From Arthrobacter sp. GMC3 (lineage in GTDB: Bacteria; Actinomycetota; Actinomycetes; Actinomycetales; Micrococcaceae): 64,000 nucleotides of DNA. The notes below the pieces were generated by a model. The model was not told the DNA's origin. It searched no databases and saw only the letters and a list, made by a program, of their open reading frames with translations. This document shows, in pieces, positions 26,029 through 34,460 of this stretch (positions are counted from its first letter, which is position 1; every line of letters begins with the position of its first letter). The translations under genes and the position numbers were made by a program. The stretch spans positions 248,001 to 312,000 of the forward strand of contig NZ_PJIO01000001.1 in NCBI RefSeq assembly GCF_002929305.1. The letters run 5' to 3'.

Positions 26029-26475
26029 TCAACGGGTGTCAAGGTCCTCGAAGATCAGGAAGGTCTGCGTATCCAGCACTCCGGGCATGGATTGCAACTG
26101 GTCAAAAATGACCCGGCGCAGGCCCAAATTATCCTCGGCGCGAACCAGTAAGATCACATCGAAATCGCCACCCACCAGCGCAATGTGCTGGACTTCGGGG
26201 ATGGCGCGCAGGTCCTCACGCAGTTTTCGCCACGAATGCTGGCTGACCTTCAGCGTTACATAGGCCGAGGACTTAAGCCCTGCCTTGACGGGGTCCACGA
26301 GGGCGGTGAATTTGGTCAGGACTCCCGTTGAGGTGAGCTTGGAAATCCGGGCGTAGGCGTGCGCCCGTGAGATATGCACGTTTTCAGCCACCGCGGACAC
26401 CGACATCCGGCCGTCGCGAGTCAGCTCGGCGATGATCTTCCGGTCTACATCGTCGAGAGGTGCGGTACCAGTCAT
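26029..26475 (-). CDS. Lrp/AsnC-family regulator
   Basis: A 148-residue regulator. The winged HTH covers about 8-65 (DDVDRKIIAELTRDGRMS, VSAVAENVHISRAHAYARISKL) and the RAM/ligand domain has VKAGLKSSAYVTL and VGGDFDVILLVRAEDN. It is divergent from the 2-oxoacid dehydrogenase operon, the usual placement of BkdR-type activators, and upstream of the APC permease, so it may sense branched-chain or other amino acids. AAGGA precedes the ATG. Confidence 0.87.
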   Translation of the reverse strand: MTGTAPLDDVDRKIIAELTRDGRMSVSAVAENVHISRAHAYARISKLTSTGVLTKFTALVDPVKAGLKSSAYVTLKVSQHSWRKLREDLRAIPEVQHIALVGGDFDVILLVRAEDNLGLRRVIFDQLQSMPGVLDTQTFLIFEDLDTR

Positions 26476-26484
26476 AGTTTTCCT

Positions 26485-26516
26485 TTTCTGCGTGGGCCAG
26501 TTTCTGCGTGGGCCAG
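26485..26516. repeat. 16-bp tandem duplication upstream of the AsnC gene
   Basis: TTTCTGCGTGGGCCAG occurs twice back to back (26485-26500, 26501-26516), 10 bp before the AsnC start. It lengthens the untranslated leader and leaves the ribosome site intact. A recent slippage event is the simplest explanation; a role in Lrp binding is possible. Confidence 0.85.
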
Positions 26517-26702
26517 TGAACTGCGGCGAGACAAGCTGTATATGTAAGCCGCATCACCTTGCTGTTATGTCTCTCAGAGTATGGCTTGGGGTAGCAAATA
26601 TCCAGAGTTTCCCGGCTTTGTGGATACAAAAGGTATTTCAATTCCATACTGATGGGACGGAACATCTTTGGCTGTTTGACCCTTGGAAGGGAGTGGAATT
26701 CG

Positions 26703-27860
26703 ATGACGAACCATCCGGAAAATGTGGGCGACGGTGCCCACCCTGGCCAGGCCGAGGACTACTTGCTGCCGTCCGGCACGCCCGTCCAGCTGATCACGCC
26801 CGCGGGCACGTTGGCACCCACCGGGGGGTTTAAGGAACAGTATGTGTTCCCCCAAAGTGACTCGCTCCGGCAAGGGTATGAACGCCTTGTGGTGGGACGT
26901 CGCGTCAATGAGCAGGCCGGTGCCTTGGTGCGGCAGGGACGGATGGCGGTGTACCCGTCGTCGTACGGTCAAGAAGCCTGTCAGGTGGCGGCGGACATGT
27001 GCCTGCGTGCCAGTGACTGGCTCTTTCCCACCTACCGCGACACCGTTGCCGTGCTGGGGCGCGGGGTTGCCCCCATGGAGGCGTTTGAGTCCTTGCGCGG
27101 CGACTGGCACAGCGGCTTCGACCCGAACCAATACAACACGGGACTGCCCACCACCCCACTCGCCACCCAGTTGCTGCATGCAGTGGGCGTGGCGCACGCG
27201 GCAAAACTGCGCGGCGAGGACACCGTGGTGCTGGCCCTCTGTGGCGACGGTGCCACCAGTGAAGGCGACTTCCATGAGGCCCTGAATTTTGCGGCCGTTT
27301 TCCATGTTCCGGTGGTCTTTCTGATCCAAAACAACCAGTACGCCATCTCGGTCCCGCTCATTCACCAATCCGTGGCTCCATCGCTGGCGCACAAGGCTGT
27401 GGGGTACGGCATGCCCGGGGAACGCGTGGACGGCAATGACCTGGCGGCGTTGCTTGCCGTGCTCGGCCATGCGGTGGAACGGGCGCGGGACGGCGGCGGC
27501 CCCTCCCTGGTGGAAGCGCACACGTACAGGATGGAGGCGCACACCAACGCCGACGACGCCACCCGGTACCGTAGCGCCGAGGAGGTGGCCCAGTGGGTGC
27601 CGAAGGATCCGCTGCTGCGTTTGCAAAAGTACCTGGCCGACGCCGGTCTCTTGGGTGCCGCCGACACCGAGCGTTTCGCCGCAGCCGCCGAACAGCTAGC
27701 CAAAACCATCCGGGACGGGCTCAACACCGAGACCGCCCCCGATCCCGCCGAGCTCTTCAAATATGTGTATTCCGAGCCCACGGCGCAATTGCGCGAACAG
27801 GCCCACATGCTGGCCGATGAACTTGCCGCCAGTCAGCCACTTCAAGGAGCGCCATCATGA
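26703..27860 (+). CDS. bkdA: 2-oxoacid (branched-chain) dehydrogenase E1 alpha subunit
   Basis: A 385-residue TPP enzyme subunit. LCGDGATSEGDFHEALNFAA begins at residue 179 and ends with the FLIQNN part, which is the TPP-binding motif. RMEAHTNADDATRYR is the phosphorylation-loop region typical of E1 alpha. The GGAAGGGAG ribosome site supports ATG 26703; a start at 26652 would add 17 residues. Together with E1 beta and E2 it decarboxylates branched-chain 2-oxoacids or pyruvate; branched-chain is preferred because a separate E1 alpha/beta and an AsnC regulator are the usual bkd arrangement. Confidence 0.87.
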   Translation: MTNHPENVGDGAHPGQAEDYLLPSGTPVQLITPAGTLAPTGGFKEQYVFPQSDSLRQGYERLVVGRRVNEQAGALVRQGRMAVYPSSYGQEACQVAADMCLRASDWLFPTYRDTVAVLGRGVAPMEAFESLRGDWHSGFDPNQYNTGLPTTPLATQLLHAVGVAHAAKLRGEDTVVLALCGDGATSEGDFHEALNFAAVFHVPVVFLIQNNQYAISVPLIHQSVAPSLAHKAVGYGMPGERVDGNDLAALLAVLGHAVERARDGGGPSLVEAHTYRMEAHTNADDATRYRSAEEVAQWVPKDPLLRLQKYLADAGLLGAADTERFAAAAEQLAKTIRDGLNTETAPDPAELFKYVYSEPTAQLREQAHMLADELAASQPLQGAPS

Positions 27861-28945
27861 CCACCATGGCTAACAGGAATCCTGCAGGGAACGCCGAAGC
27901 CAGCACGTCCGGCGTCGAGCCCACACTGACCGGTATTCAGAACATCACCTTCGCCAAGGCACTGACCCTGGCCATGTCCGACGCCATGGCCGCCGACGCT
28001 TCCGTGCTGGTGTTTGGCGAGGACGTGGGTACCCTGGGCGGGGTGTTCCGGGTGACCGACGGGCTGACCCGCACCTTTGGTGAAGAACGCTGCTTTGACA
28101 CGCCACTGGCCGAATCCGGCATCATCGGCATGGCCACAGGCATGGCAATCAACGGCATGAAACCGGTGGTGGAGATGCAGTTCGACGCCTTCGCCTACCC
28201 GGCGTTTGAGCAGATCACCAGCCATGTGGCGAAAATGGGCAACCGCACCCGCGGCGCGGTCCGCCTGCCGATGGTTATCCGCATCCCCTACGCCGGCGGG
28301 ATCGGGGGAGTGGAGCACCACTGCGACTCCTCCGAGGCCTACTACGTCCACACCCCGGGCCTGACAGTACTCACGCCTTCCACGGTCAGCGATGCCTACA
28401 GCATGCTTCGCGACGCCATCGCCAGCCCGGATCCCGTGATCTTCCTGGAGCCCAAGAAGCTCTACTTCTCCAAGGACACCGTGGACCTGGACGCGCTGCG
28501 GGCAAGGTACGACGGCGCCAACGGCGTACCTTCCAGCATCGGCAAGGCCGTCATTGCCCGAGAAGGCACCGACGCAACCTTGATCGCCTACGGGCCCTCC
28601 GTAGCCGCTGCGCTCGCAGCCGCCGAAACCGCGGCAAACGAGGGACATTCACTGCAAGTGATTGACGTGCGTTCCCTCGTCCCGTTCGACGACGAGACTG
28701 TCAGCGCCGCCGTGCGCTCCACCGGCCGGGCCATTGTCATCGCCGAAGCCCCCGGGTTCGCCTCCATGGCCGCCGAGATTGTGGCCCGCGTTCAGGAACG
28801 CTGCTTCCATTCCCTCGCCGCACCCGTGCTGCGCGTGACCGGGTTCGACATCCCGTACCCCGCACCACGACTTGAAAAGTACTATCTGCCAGGCGTGGAC
28901 AGGATTCTGGACGCCGTTGACCAACTTCAGTGGGAGCAATCATGA
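27857..28945 (+). CDS. bkdB: 2-oxoacid (branched-chain) dehydrogenase E1 beta subunit
   Basis: A 362-residue transketolase-like beta subunit. VLVFGEDVGTLGGVFRVTDGL (in parts, about 50-70) and MQFDAFAYPAFEQI are the family signatures, and DVRSLVPFDDETV marks the C-terminal transketolase domain. The N-terminal ~25 residues are poorly conserved. ATG 27857 overlaps the E1 alpha stop (ATGA), implying equal expression of both subunits. Confidence 0.9.
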   Translation: MTTMANRNPAGNAEASTSGVEPTLTGIQNITFAKALTLAMSDAMAADASVLVFGEDVGTLGGVFRVTDGLTRTFGEERCFDTPLAESGIIGMATGMAINGMKPVVEMQFDAFAYPAFEQITSHVAKMGNRTRGAVRLPMVIRIPYAGGIGGVEHHCDSSEAYYVHTPGLTVLTPSTVSDAYSMLRDAIASPDPVIFLEPKKLYFSKDTVDLDALRARYDGANGVPSSIGKAVIAREGTDATLIAYGPSVAAALAAAETAANEGHSLQVIDVRSLVPFDDETVSAAVRSTGRAIVIAEAPGFASMAAEIVARVQERCFHSLAAPVLRVTGFDIPYPAPRLEKYYLPGVDRILDAVDQLQWEQS

Positions 28946-30234
28946 GTCTGCAAGTTTTCCTGCTGCCCGACCTTGGCGAGGGCCTGGTAGAGGCGGAACT
29001 AGTGACCTGGCTGGTAGGGGTGGGTGAATCGGTACATATCGACCAACCCATCGCCGAGGTGGAAACCGCCAAATCGGTGGTTGAGGTGCCGTCACCTTTT
29101 GAAGGCGTGGTGCAAGAACTGCACGGCGCCGAGGGGGACACCCTGGAAGTCGGCAAACCGCTGATCTCCGTGGCTGCCGCGGATTCAGACGGCTCTGGGA
29201 ATGTCCTGATCGGCTACGGGACCTCAGCACACGGCGGGCCGGGGCGAACCCGTCCCTCGCGGCTCAATGCCTCGCCGCAGGTGTCGCAGCCGCCGCCGGT
29301 TGGTGGCACCGCACCCCTGGTGATCTCACCGTTGGTGCGCAAGATGGCGCACCAGAACGGTCTGGTGCTCGGTGACATCCGAGGTTCCGGGGATGGTGGG
29401 CTGATCCTGCGCCGCGACGTCGAGGCTGCCGTGTCGGCATCCCTTACCGTGGACTCCCCGGAGACACTCCAGGCGCCGTCAATACCGCAGCACGGTGAAG
29501 GCGCGTCAGCCGCCGTCGACGCCCGGACAGGGCTGCCGGTCCTGGCACGTACGCCACTGACTGGTGTGAAAAAGGCCGCCGCGGCAGCCTTCACCAGGAG
29601 CCGCAGGGAAATCCCCGAGGCCACCGTTTGGGTGGATGTCGATGCCACGGCCTTGCTGGACGTGCGCGCCGCATTGAAATCACGGACCGGCGAATCGCCG
29701 AGCATTCTTGCCTTTGTGGCACGGTTCGCGGTTGCTGCCCTGGCCCGGTTCCCGCAGCTGAACACCCAGTTGGTGAGCGAAAACGGCGTGGACACCCAAG
29801 TCTCCTTTGACGGCATCAACCTAGGCTTCGCCACACAAACCGATAGGGGGCTGGTAGTGCCCGTTGTGCGCGGGGCTCAGGGCCGCAGCGCCACAGAGCT
29901 CAACGCCGCGATCAAGGAGTTGGCTGACACCGTCCGGGCGGGAAAAGCGAGCCCTGCGGAACTGAGCGGCGGCACCTTCACGCTGAACAACTATGGCGTA
30001 TTCGGGGTGGATGGCTCGGCGGCGATCATCAACTACCCGGAAGTCGCCATGCTGGGGATTGGCCGGATCGTTGACAAGCCATGGGTGGTGAAGGGGGAGC
30101 TCTGCGTGCGTAAAATGACCGAGTTGACGCTCGCCTTCGACCACCGGGTGTGCGACGGCGCCGTGGCCGCGGGGTTCCTGCGCTTCATTGCAGACGCCAT
30201 GGAAGACCCCGCGGGAGTCCTCGCGGATCTGTAG
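28942..30234 (+). CDS. bkdC: Dihydrolipoamide acyltransferase (E2) of 2-oxoacid dehydrogenase
   Basis: A 430-residue E2. The lipoyl domain spans 1-80 with the lipoyl Lys44 in ETAKSVVEVP. A linker leads to the E1/E3-binding domain (about 125-160, ISPLVRKMAHQNGL). The catalytic domain ends with FDHRVCDG, placing His401 and Asp405. ATG 28942 overlaps the E1 beta stop. No E3 (lipoamide dehydrogenase) gene follows, so a shared E3 elsewhere is presumed. Confidence 0.92.
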   Translation: MSLQVFLLPDLGEGLVEAELVTWLVGVGESVHIDQPIAEVETAKSVVEVPSPFEGVVQELHGAEGDTLEVGKPLISVAAADSDGSGNVLIGYGTSAHGGPGRTRPSRLNASPQVSQPPPVGGTAPLVISPLVRKMAHQNGLVLGDIRGSGDGGLILRRDVEAAVSASLTVDSPETLQAPSIPQHGEGASAAVDARTGLPVLARTPLTGVKKAAAAAFTRSRREIPEATVWVDVDATALLDVRAALKSRTGESPSILAFVARFAVAALARFPQLNTQLVSENGVDTQVSFDGINLGFATQTDRGLVVPVVRGAQGRSATELNAAIKELADTVRAGKASPAELSGGTFTLNNYGVFGVDGSAAIINYPEVAMLGIGRIVDKPWVVKGELCVRKMTELTLAFDHRVCDGAVAAGFLRFIADAMEDPAGVLADL

Positions 30235-30294
30235 CGCCTGTCCTTGGTAGGCGCCCTGCGAAAGGCCGGCCTGGGCAGGACTACAGTGGGGGCA

Positions 30295-31494
30295 GTGACT
30301 AAGAATGCCTCGCCCAGCGATTTTAACCTGTGGTCCATTGCCATTCCGGCGTTTGGGCCATCCCTGCTGTTCGGCATTGGTGAGGGCGCAATACTGCCCA
30401 TCATCCCGCTGAGCGCCCGCGGGATGGGTTCCACGCTGGCAGGTGCCGCCCTAGTGGTGGCCCTGATTGGTATTGGGTCGCTTGTGAGCAATATTCCGGC
30501 CTCCATCATTACGGCGAAATTTGGCGAACGGGTTGGCATGGTGGGCGCCGCCGCCCTTAGCCTGTGCGCCCTGCTGTTGTGTGTTTTTGCCACAGCCTTG
30601 CCACAATTTGGCGTCGGCGTCTTCCTGATCGGTGCGGCCTCAGCGGTGTTCAATCTGGCCCGCCAAAGCTATTTGACGGAGGCCGTGCCGCCATTGCTCC
30701 GGGCCCGGGCCATGTCCACCCTGGGTGGGGTGGGCAGGATCGGACTGTTTGTCGGGCCATTCATTGGCGCGCTGGTCATCCACCTGGTGGGCTTGGCCGG
30801 AGCGTATTGGGTGGCGGCGGTCGCCGTCGCAGGTGCTGGCGCGCTTGCCTGGTGGCTTCCAGACCTTGTCAGTGCCCACGGGGTGCCCTCCACCGCGCCC
30901 AAGCCCACCATCCGTTCGCTGATGGTGACACATCAAAAAGTATTCCTGACAGTGGGAATTGGCGTGCTCCTGGTCAGCGCCGTGAGATCCTCACGACAGG
31001 TGGTGGTGCCGCTATGGGCCGACAGTCTGGGACTGAACCCGGCGGTGACATCACTCATTTACGGCCTGTCCGGGGCCATCGACATGCTGGTGTTCTACCC
31101 TGCGGGCAAGGTCATGGACAGGAAAGGGCGCATCTGGGTTGCCGTTCCGTCGATGGCCCTGATGGGGATCTCATTGCTGCTCATGCCGCTAACCACCGGC
31201 CCGGTCTCCCTGATGCTCGTGGCGCTGTTGATCGGCTTCGGCAACGGCATAGGTTCCGGATTGATCATGACCCTTGGCGCAGACTACTCACCACGCCACG
31301 GCAGGGCACAATTCCTGGGGATTTGGCGGTTGATCTCCGACGTCGGCGGCTCCAGCGGACCCGCCATCCTGGCCGGGCTTAGCGCAGCAGTGACGCTGTC
31401 CTTCGGCATTGCGGCCACAGGATTATTGGGATTGGCCGCCGCCGCCGTCCTGGGCTACTGGGTGCCGCGCAACAAACCCATTGCCCGCCAATAG
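30295..31494 (+). CDS. MFS transporter
   Basis: A 399-residue major facilitator with 12 hydrophobic segments (IPAFGPSLLFGIGEGAILPIIPL; AAALSLCALLLCVFATALPQF). The intra-domain loop KVMDRKGRIWVAVPSM resembles motif A. I chose GTG 30295, which lies 7 nt after TACAGT (30282-30287), a leaderless-type arrangement; an in-frame TTG at 30244 is alternative. The substrate is unknown. It follows E2 by 60 bp. Confidence 0.8.
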   Translation: MTKNASPSDFNLWSIAIPAFGPSLLFGIGEGAILPIIPLSARGMGSTLAGAALVVALIGIGSLVSNIPASIITAKFGERVGMVGAAALSLCALLLCVFATALPQFGVGVFLIGAASAVFNLARQSYLTEAVPPLLRARAMSTLGGVGRIGLFVGPFIGALVIHLVGLAGAYWVAAVAVAGAGALAWWLPDLVSAHGVPSTAPKPTIRSLMVTHQKVFLTVGIGVLLVSAVRSSRQVVVPLWADSLGLNPAVTSLIYGLSGAIDMLVFYPAGKVMDRKGRIWVAVPSMALMGISLLLMPLTTGPVSLMLVALLIGFGNGIGSGLIMTLGADYSPRHGRAQFLGIWRLISDVGGSSGPAILAGLSAAVTLSFGIAATGLLGLAAAAVLGYWVPRNKPIARQ

Positions 31495-31519
31495 CCCAGA
31501 CTCAGGTTTCCAGGCCAGG

Positions 31520-32422
31520 CTAGCGGGAGGAACGGCGTCGAACGGGGAGGGTCAGCAGCAGAGTCCCGGCCGCGGCCAAACCATACCCCACCAGCACAAT
31601 CTGCCCCACCCCGGCAAGGAAGTAGCTAGTGGTGCTGCTGCTCGGGTCGGCTGCCACGGAGCGCAGGATCAGCACCGTGAAAATCCCGGCTACCAGTGCC
31701 AGCGCAGAGCATGTGGCGACCCACCAGCGGCTGGAGGCCCAATGTTGGGAGGCGCCAAGCCACACATTCCATTGGGGTCCGGTGCGCACGATGACCAGGC
31801 CCGCCAGGCTTGTCCACAAGGCCACGACGAAGAAGGCCGCCATGACGTCTGAGGGCCGGTGCCACTGGTTGATCACTGTTGCCACGCCCACCACCACGGC
31901 GTAGCTGCCGCCAGCAAAAGCCGCCACCGGGCGCCACCGGGGGGAGACGACCAGGAAAACGGCCGCCGCCGCGCTGGCCGCGATGGTGCTGTGGCCTGAT
32001 GGTAAGGAGTTCAGTGTCAGGGTGGTGACGCCAAGGCTGGGCCTGTCCGGCAGGCCGAACTTGAAAAGTTGTGTGGTCAGGTTTGCCGCGGCCATGGCGG
32101 CCAACGCGATCCCGGCTGCCTTCCAGCGCCGCCGGGCCAGGGTGACGAACAGCACCACGATCACGGAGATCACCACCGAGGTCGCGGGCAAGGAATCCAA
32201 GACTTGCGACGACTGCACGCCGATGATCCGCCGCGGCACGGCTGCCTCCACCAGGGCGGACTCGTCCAGGAACTGGCCGGCGGCTCGCTTGATGAAAAAC
32301 ATGTACGTTACTACGAGCCCGGCAAGTGAAATGGCCGCCGCGACCATGAATGGCGCGGCCGGGATGTGGCCTCTGCCCGGCGTACGGGATCCAGAGGGCG
32401 AGCGTGCGGCGTGCTTAATCAT
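31520..32422 (-). CDS. PAP2-family phosphatase, membrane bound
   Basis: A 300-residue integral membrane protein with six hydrophobic helices. All three phosphatase motifs are seen: KFGLPDRP, LPSGHST and NQWHRPSD, the last two contributing the catalytic histidines. It probably dephosphorylates a lipid phosphate (phosphatidate or polyprenyl diphosphate) outside the membrane. AGGAGG abuts the annotated ATG directly, unusually close, so the true start may be elsewhere. It converges on the MFS gene. Confidence 0.82.
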   Translation of the reverse strand: MIKHAARSPSGSRTPGRGHIPAAPFMVAAAISLAGLVVTYMFFIKRAAGQFLDESALVEAAVPRRIIGVQSSQVLDSLPATSVVISVIVVLFVTLARRRWKAAGIALAAMAAANLTTQLFKFGLPDRPSLGVTTLTLNSLPSGHSTIAASAAAAVFLVVSPRWRPVAAFAGGSYAVVVGVATVINQWHRPSDVMAAFFVVALWTSLAGLVIVRTGPQWNVWLGASQHWASSRWWVATCSALALVAGIFTVLILRSVAADPSSSTTSYFLAGVGQIVLVGYGLAAAGTLLLTLPVRRRSSR

Positions 32423-32481
32423 CCTCCTAAGGTTCCCACAGTTTCATGGGAGCCAGCTGGCGGGAGCGCTACAGTGAACTC

Positions 32482-33456
32482 ATGCTTTCCGTACCGTCCC
32501 TTGAGGAACTCCAAGCCGCCGCCCACGTGGTCACCCTGCCCATGCGGGTGAAATTTCGCGGCGTCACCGAGCGTGAGGTGATGCTTTTTGAGGGGCCGGC
32601 CGGGTGGGCGGAGTTCGGCCCGTTCCTGGAGTACGACGACGTCGAGTCGGCCATGTGGCTGGCCTCGGCAGTGGAGGCGGGCTGGCATGGATATCCGGCA
32701 ACCGTCAGGGACTGGGTGCCCGTAAACGCCACTGTCCCGGCGGTTGAGCCGGCCGAGGTGGCCGGCATTTTGGGCGCCTACGACGCCCTCCACACGGTCA
32801 AGATCAAAGTCGCCGAGCCCGGGCAATCCCTGGCCCAGGATGCTGCCCGGGTGGGTGCCGTACGGCATCTATTGCCGGATGCCCGGATCCGGGTGGATGC
32901 CAACGGTGGCTGGGACGTGGACCAGGCTGTGCAGGCGCTGCGGATGCTTTCGGTGTTTGGTTTGGAATATGCCGAGCAGCCTGTTGCCTCAGTACCTGAG
33001 ATGGCGGCTGTTCGGCGAGCCTTGAGCGGGGCGGTTTTGATCGCCGCCGATGAAAGTGTGCGCAAAGCCTCCGATCCGCTGGCCGTGGCCCGGGCGGGCG
33101 CCGCCGACCTTCTAGTAGTGAAAGCCGCGCCGCTGGGAGGCGTGCGGCGCGCCCTTGAAATCGTGGCCGAGGCGGGTCTTCCGGCCGTGGTCAGCTCCGC
33201 CCTGGAGTCCTCCGTGGGGATCAGGGCCGGCGTGGCCCTTGCCGCGGCTCTTCCCAAGCTGGACTACGCCTGCGGCCTGGGCACCGTATCGCTGATGGCA
33301 GCCGACGTCGTCAGCGATAGCCTGGTGGCGATTTCCGGGGGACTGGCCGTGCGGGACGTGGTGGCCACGCCAGCCTTGTTGGCCAAATTTGCGGCACCTC
33401 CCGAGCGTCGCGACTGGTGGCTCGATCGGCTGCGCCGCACCCACGCCCTGTTGTAA
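32482..33456 (+). CDS. menC: o-succinylbenzoate synthase
   Basis: A 324-residue enolase-superfamily enzyme of menaquinone synthesis. KIKVAEPG holds the catalytic Lys region, and the metal-ligand carboxylates lie in RIRVDANGGWD, EYAEQPV and IAADESV; the second Lys is in LLVVKAAPLGG. It dehydrates SHCHC to o-succinylbenzoate. I chose ATG 32482 because TACAGT (32470-32475) sits 6 nt before it, as in other probable leaderless genes here; ATG 32446 would add 12 residues. Confidence 0.87.
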   Translation: MLSVPSLEELQAAAHVVTLPMRVKFRGVTEREVMLFEGPAGWAEFGPFLEYDDVESAMWLASAVEAGWHGYPATVRDWVPVNATVPAVEPAEVAGILGAYDALHTVKIKVAEPGQSLAQDAARVGAVRHLLPDARIRVDANGGWDVDQAVQALRMLSVFGLEYAEQPVASVPEMAAVRRALSGAVLIAADESVRKASDPLAVARAGAADLLVVKAAPLGGVRRALEIVAEAGLPAVVSSALESSVGIRAGVALAAALPKLDYACGLGTVSLMAADVVSDSLVAISGGLAVRDVVATPALLAKFAAPPERRDWWLDRLRRTHALL

Positions 33457-33472
33457 GGGAAGCTCACCAGAG

Positions 33473-34327
33473 CTATTTTGCGGCGGGTCCGTTGAGTCCC
33501 AGCGAGGTGAGTTCGTCGCTGAGCACACCCGCTAGGACCTTGTGGCCTTCGCTGTTCAGGTGCACGCTGTCGGCCATTTTTCCGCCCAAGCCATAGCGGG
33601 TCACCCAGTCGCCTGCGCTGATAAAGTTCAGCCCATTCCGTTGGGCAAAACCGGCCAGCAGGGTGTCAACCTGGGTTCGCCGGCCGCCGCCGTCGGCGCT
33701 GCTTTTCGCCAGTGTGCCGATGAACAGGAACTTGGAGCGTGGATAGGTGACTTTCAGGTCCGCCAGTAGCCTGGCGGCGTTGCTGAGGATCTCGGAGTCG
33801 GGTACGCCACGGGAGGCATCATTGCCGCCGCCCTGGACCACCACGAGGGCCGGATTTCCGAAGGGAAGCACGGCGCTGCCGCTTTCCACGGCATCTGGAT
33901 AGTTGGGCCAGGCAGCGATGCTTGAGACGAATCCGGTACCACCAACGGCGATCATACGCACCTTGTACCCGCGTGCCGCGAGACCACGCCCCACCCAGGT
34001 GTCGGCGGCTTTGACGCCTGCCGCGCCCCCCGATTGGGAATCGCCAATAAGCACAGCGGAGCGGGTGACCCCAGGGTCGATGATTTCCTTGCGGCCCGAG
34101 ATCGGGTTCACGTACAACGCGCCCGTGGGAAGATCCCAGGGACTGACTGCCTCTTCCGGTGGTGACTGCCGGCCCGTGGTCGCATCGGTGGCGGGCGAGG
34201 TGGCCTGTGTTGTCACCGGGTCGGCAACAATGGGCCTGCTCTCCGAAACGGCGACCCCGCAGCCGGAGAGCGTCACGATGCAAACGAGAAGGCTCGCCCC
34301 CTTGCGTGCGATACGTCCGTATGCCAT
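33473..34327 (-). CDS. SGNH/GDSL-type hydrolase lipoprotein
   Basis: A 284-residue lipoprotein: signal peptide ending in TLSGC with the lipidated Cys at 23. The hydrolase domain has VLIGDSQSGG (nucleophile Ser), the NTEE/GGGND block VVVQGGGND, and DSVHLNSEGH with the catalytic Asp-His pair. A Thr/Ser/Pro-rich linker separates the anchor from the domain. GAAGGG supports ATG 34327; ATG 34342 adds five residues. It probably deacylates a cell-wall or extracellular polymer. It interrupts menC and menD. Confidence 0.82.
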   Translation of the reverse strand: MAYGRIARKGASLLVCIVTLSGCGVAVSESRPIVADPVTTQATSPATDATTGRQSPPEEAVSPWDLPTGALYVNPISGRKEIIDPGVTRSAVLIGDSQSGGAAGVKAADTWVGRGLAARGYKVRMIAVGGTGFVSSIAAWPNYPDAVESGSAVLPFGNPALVVVQGGGNDASRGVPDSEILSNAARLLADLKVTYPRSKFLFIGTLAKSSADGGGRRTQVDTLLAGFAQRNGLNFISAGDWVTRYGLGGKMADSVHLNSEGHKVLAGVLSDELTSLGLNGPAAK

Positions 34328-34460
34328 GTTGGTGCCCTTCATTGCTGCCGTAAGATCACCGGTAACTCTATATCCACCACGGGGTTTTCCCGCCTCCCGT
34401 GACGGTGAGGGGCAACACTTTTAGTCGAGGGTTGGGCGCGGACGGTGATTAGATGGTTCC

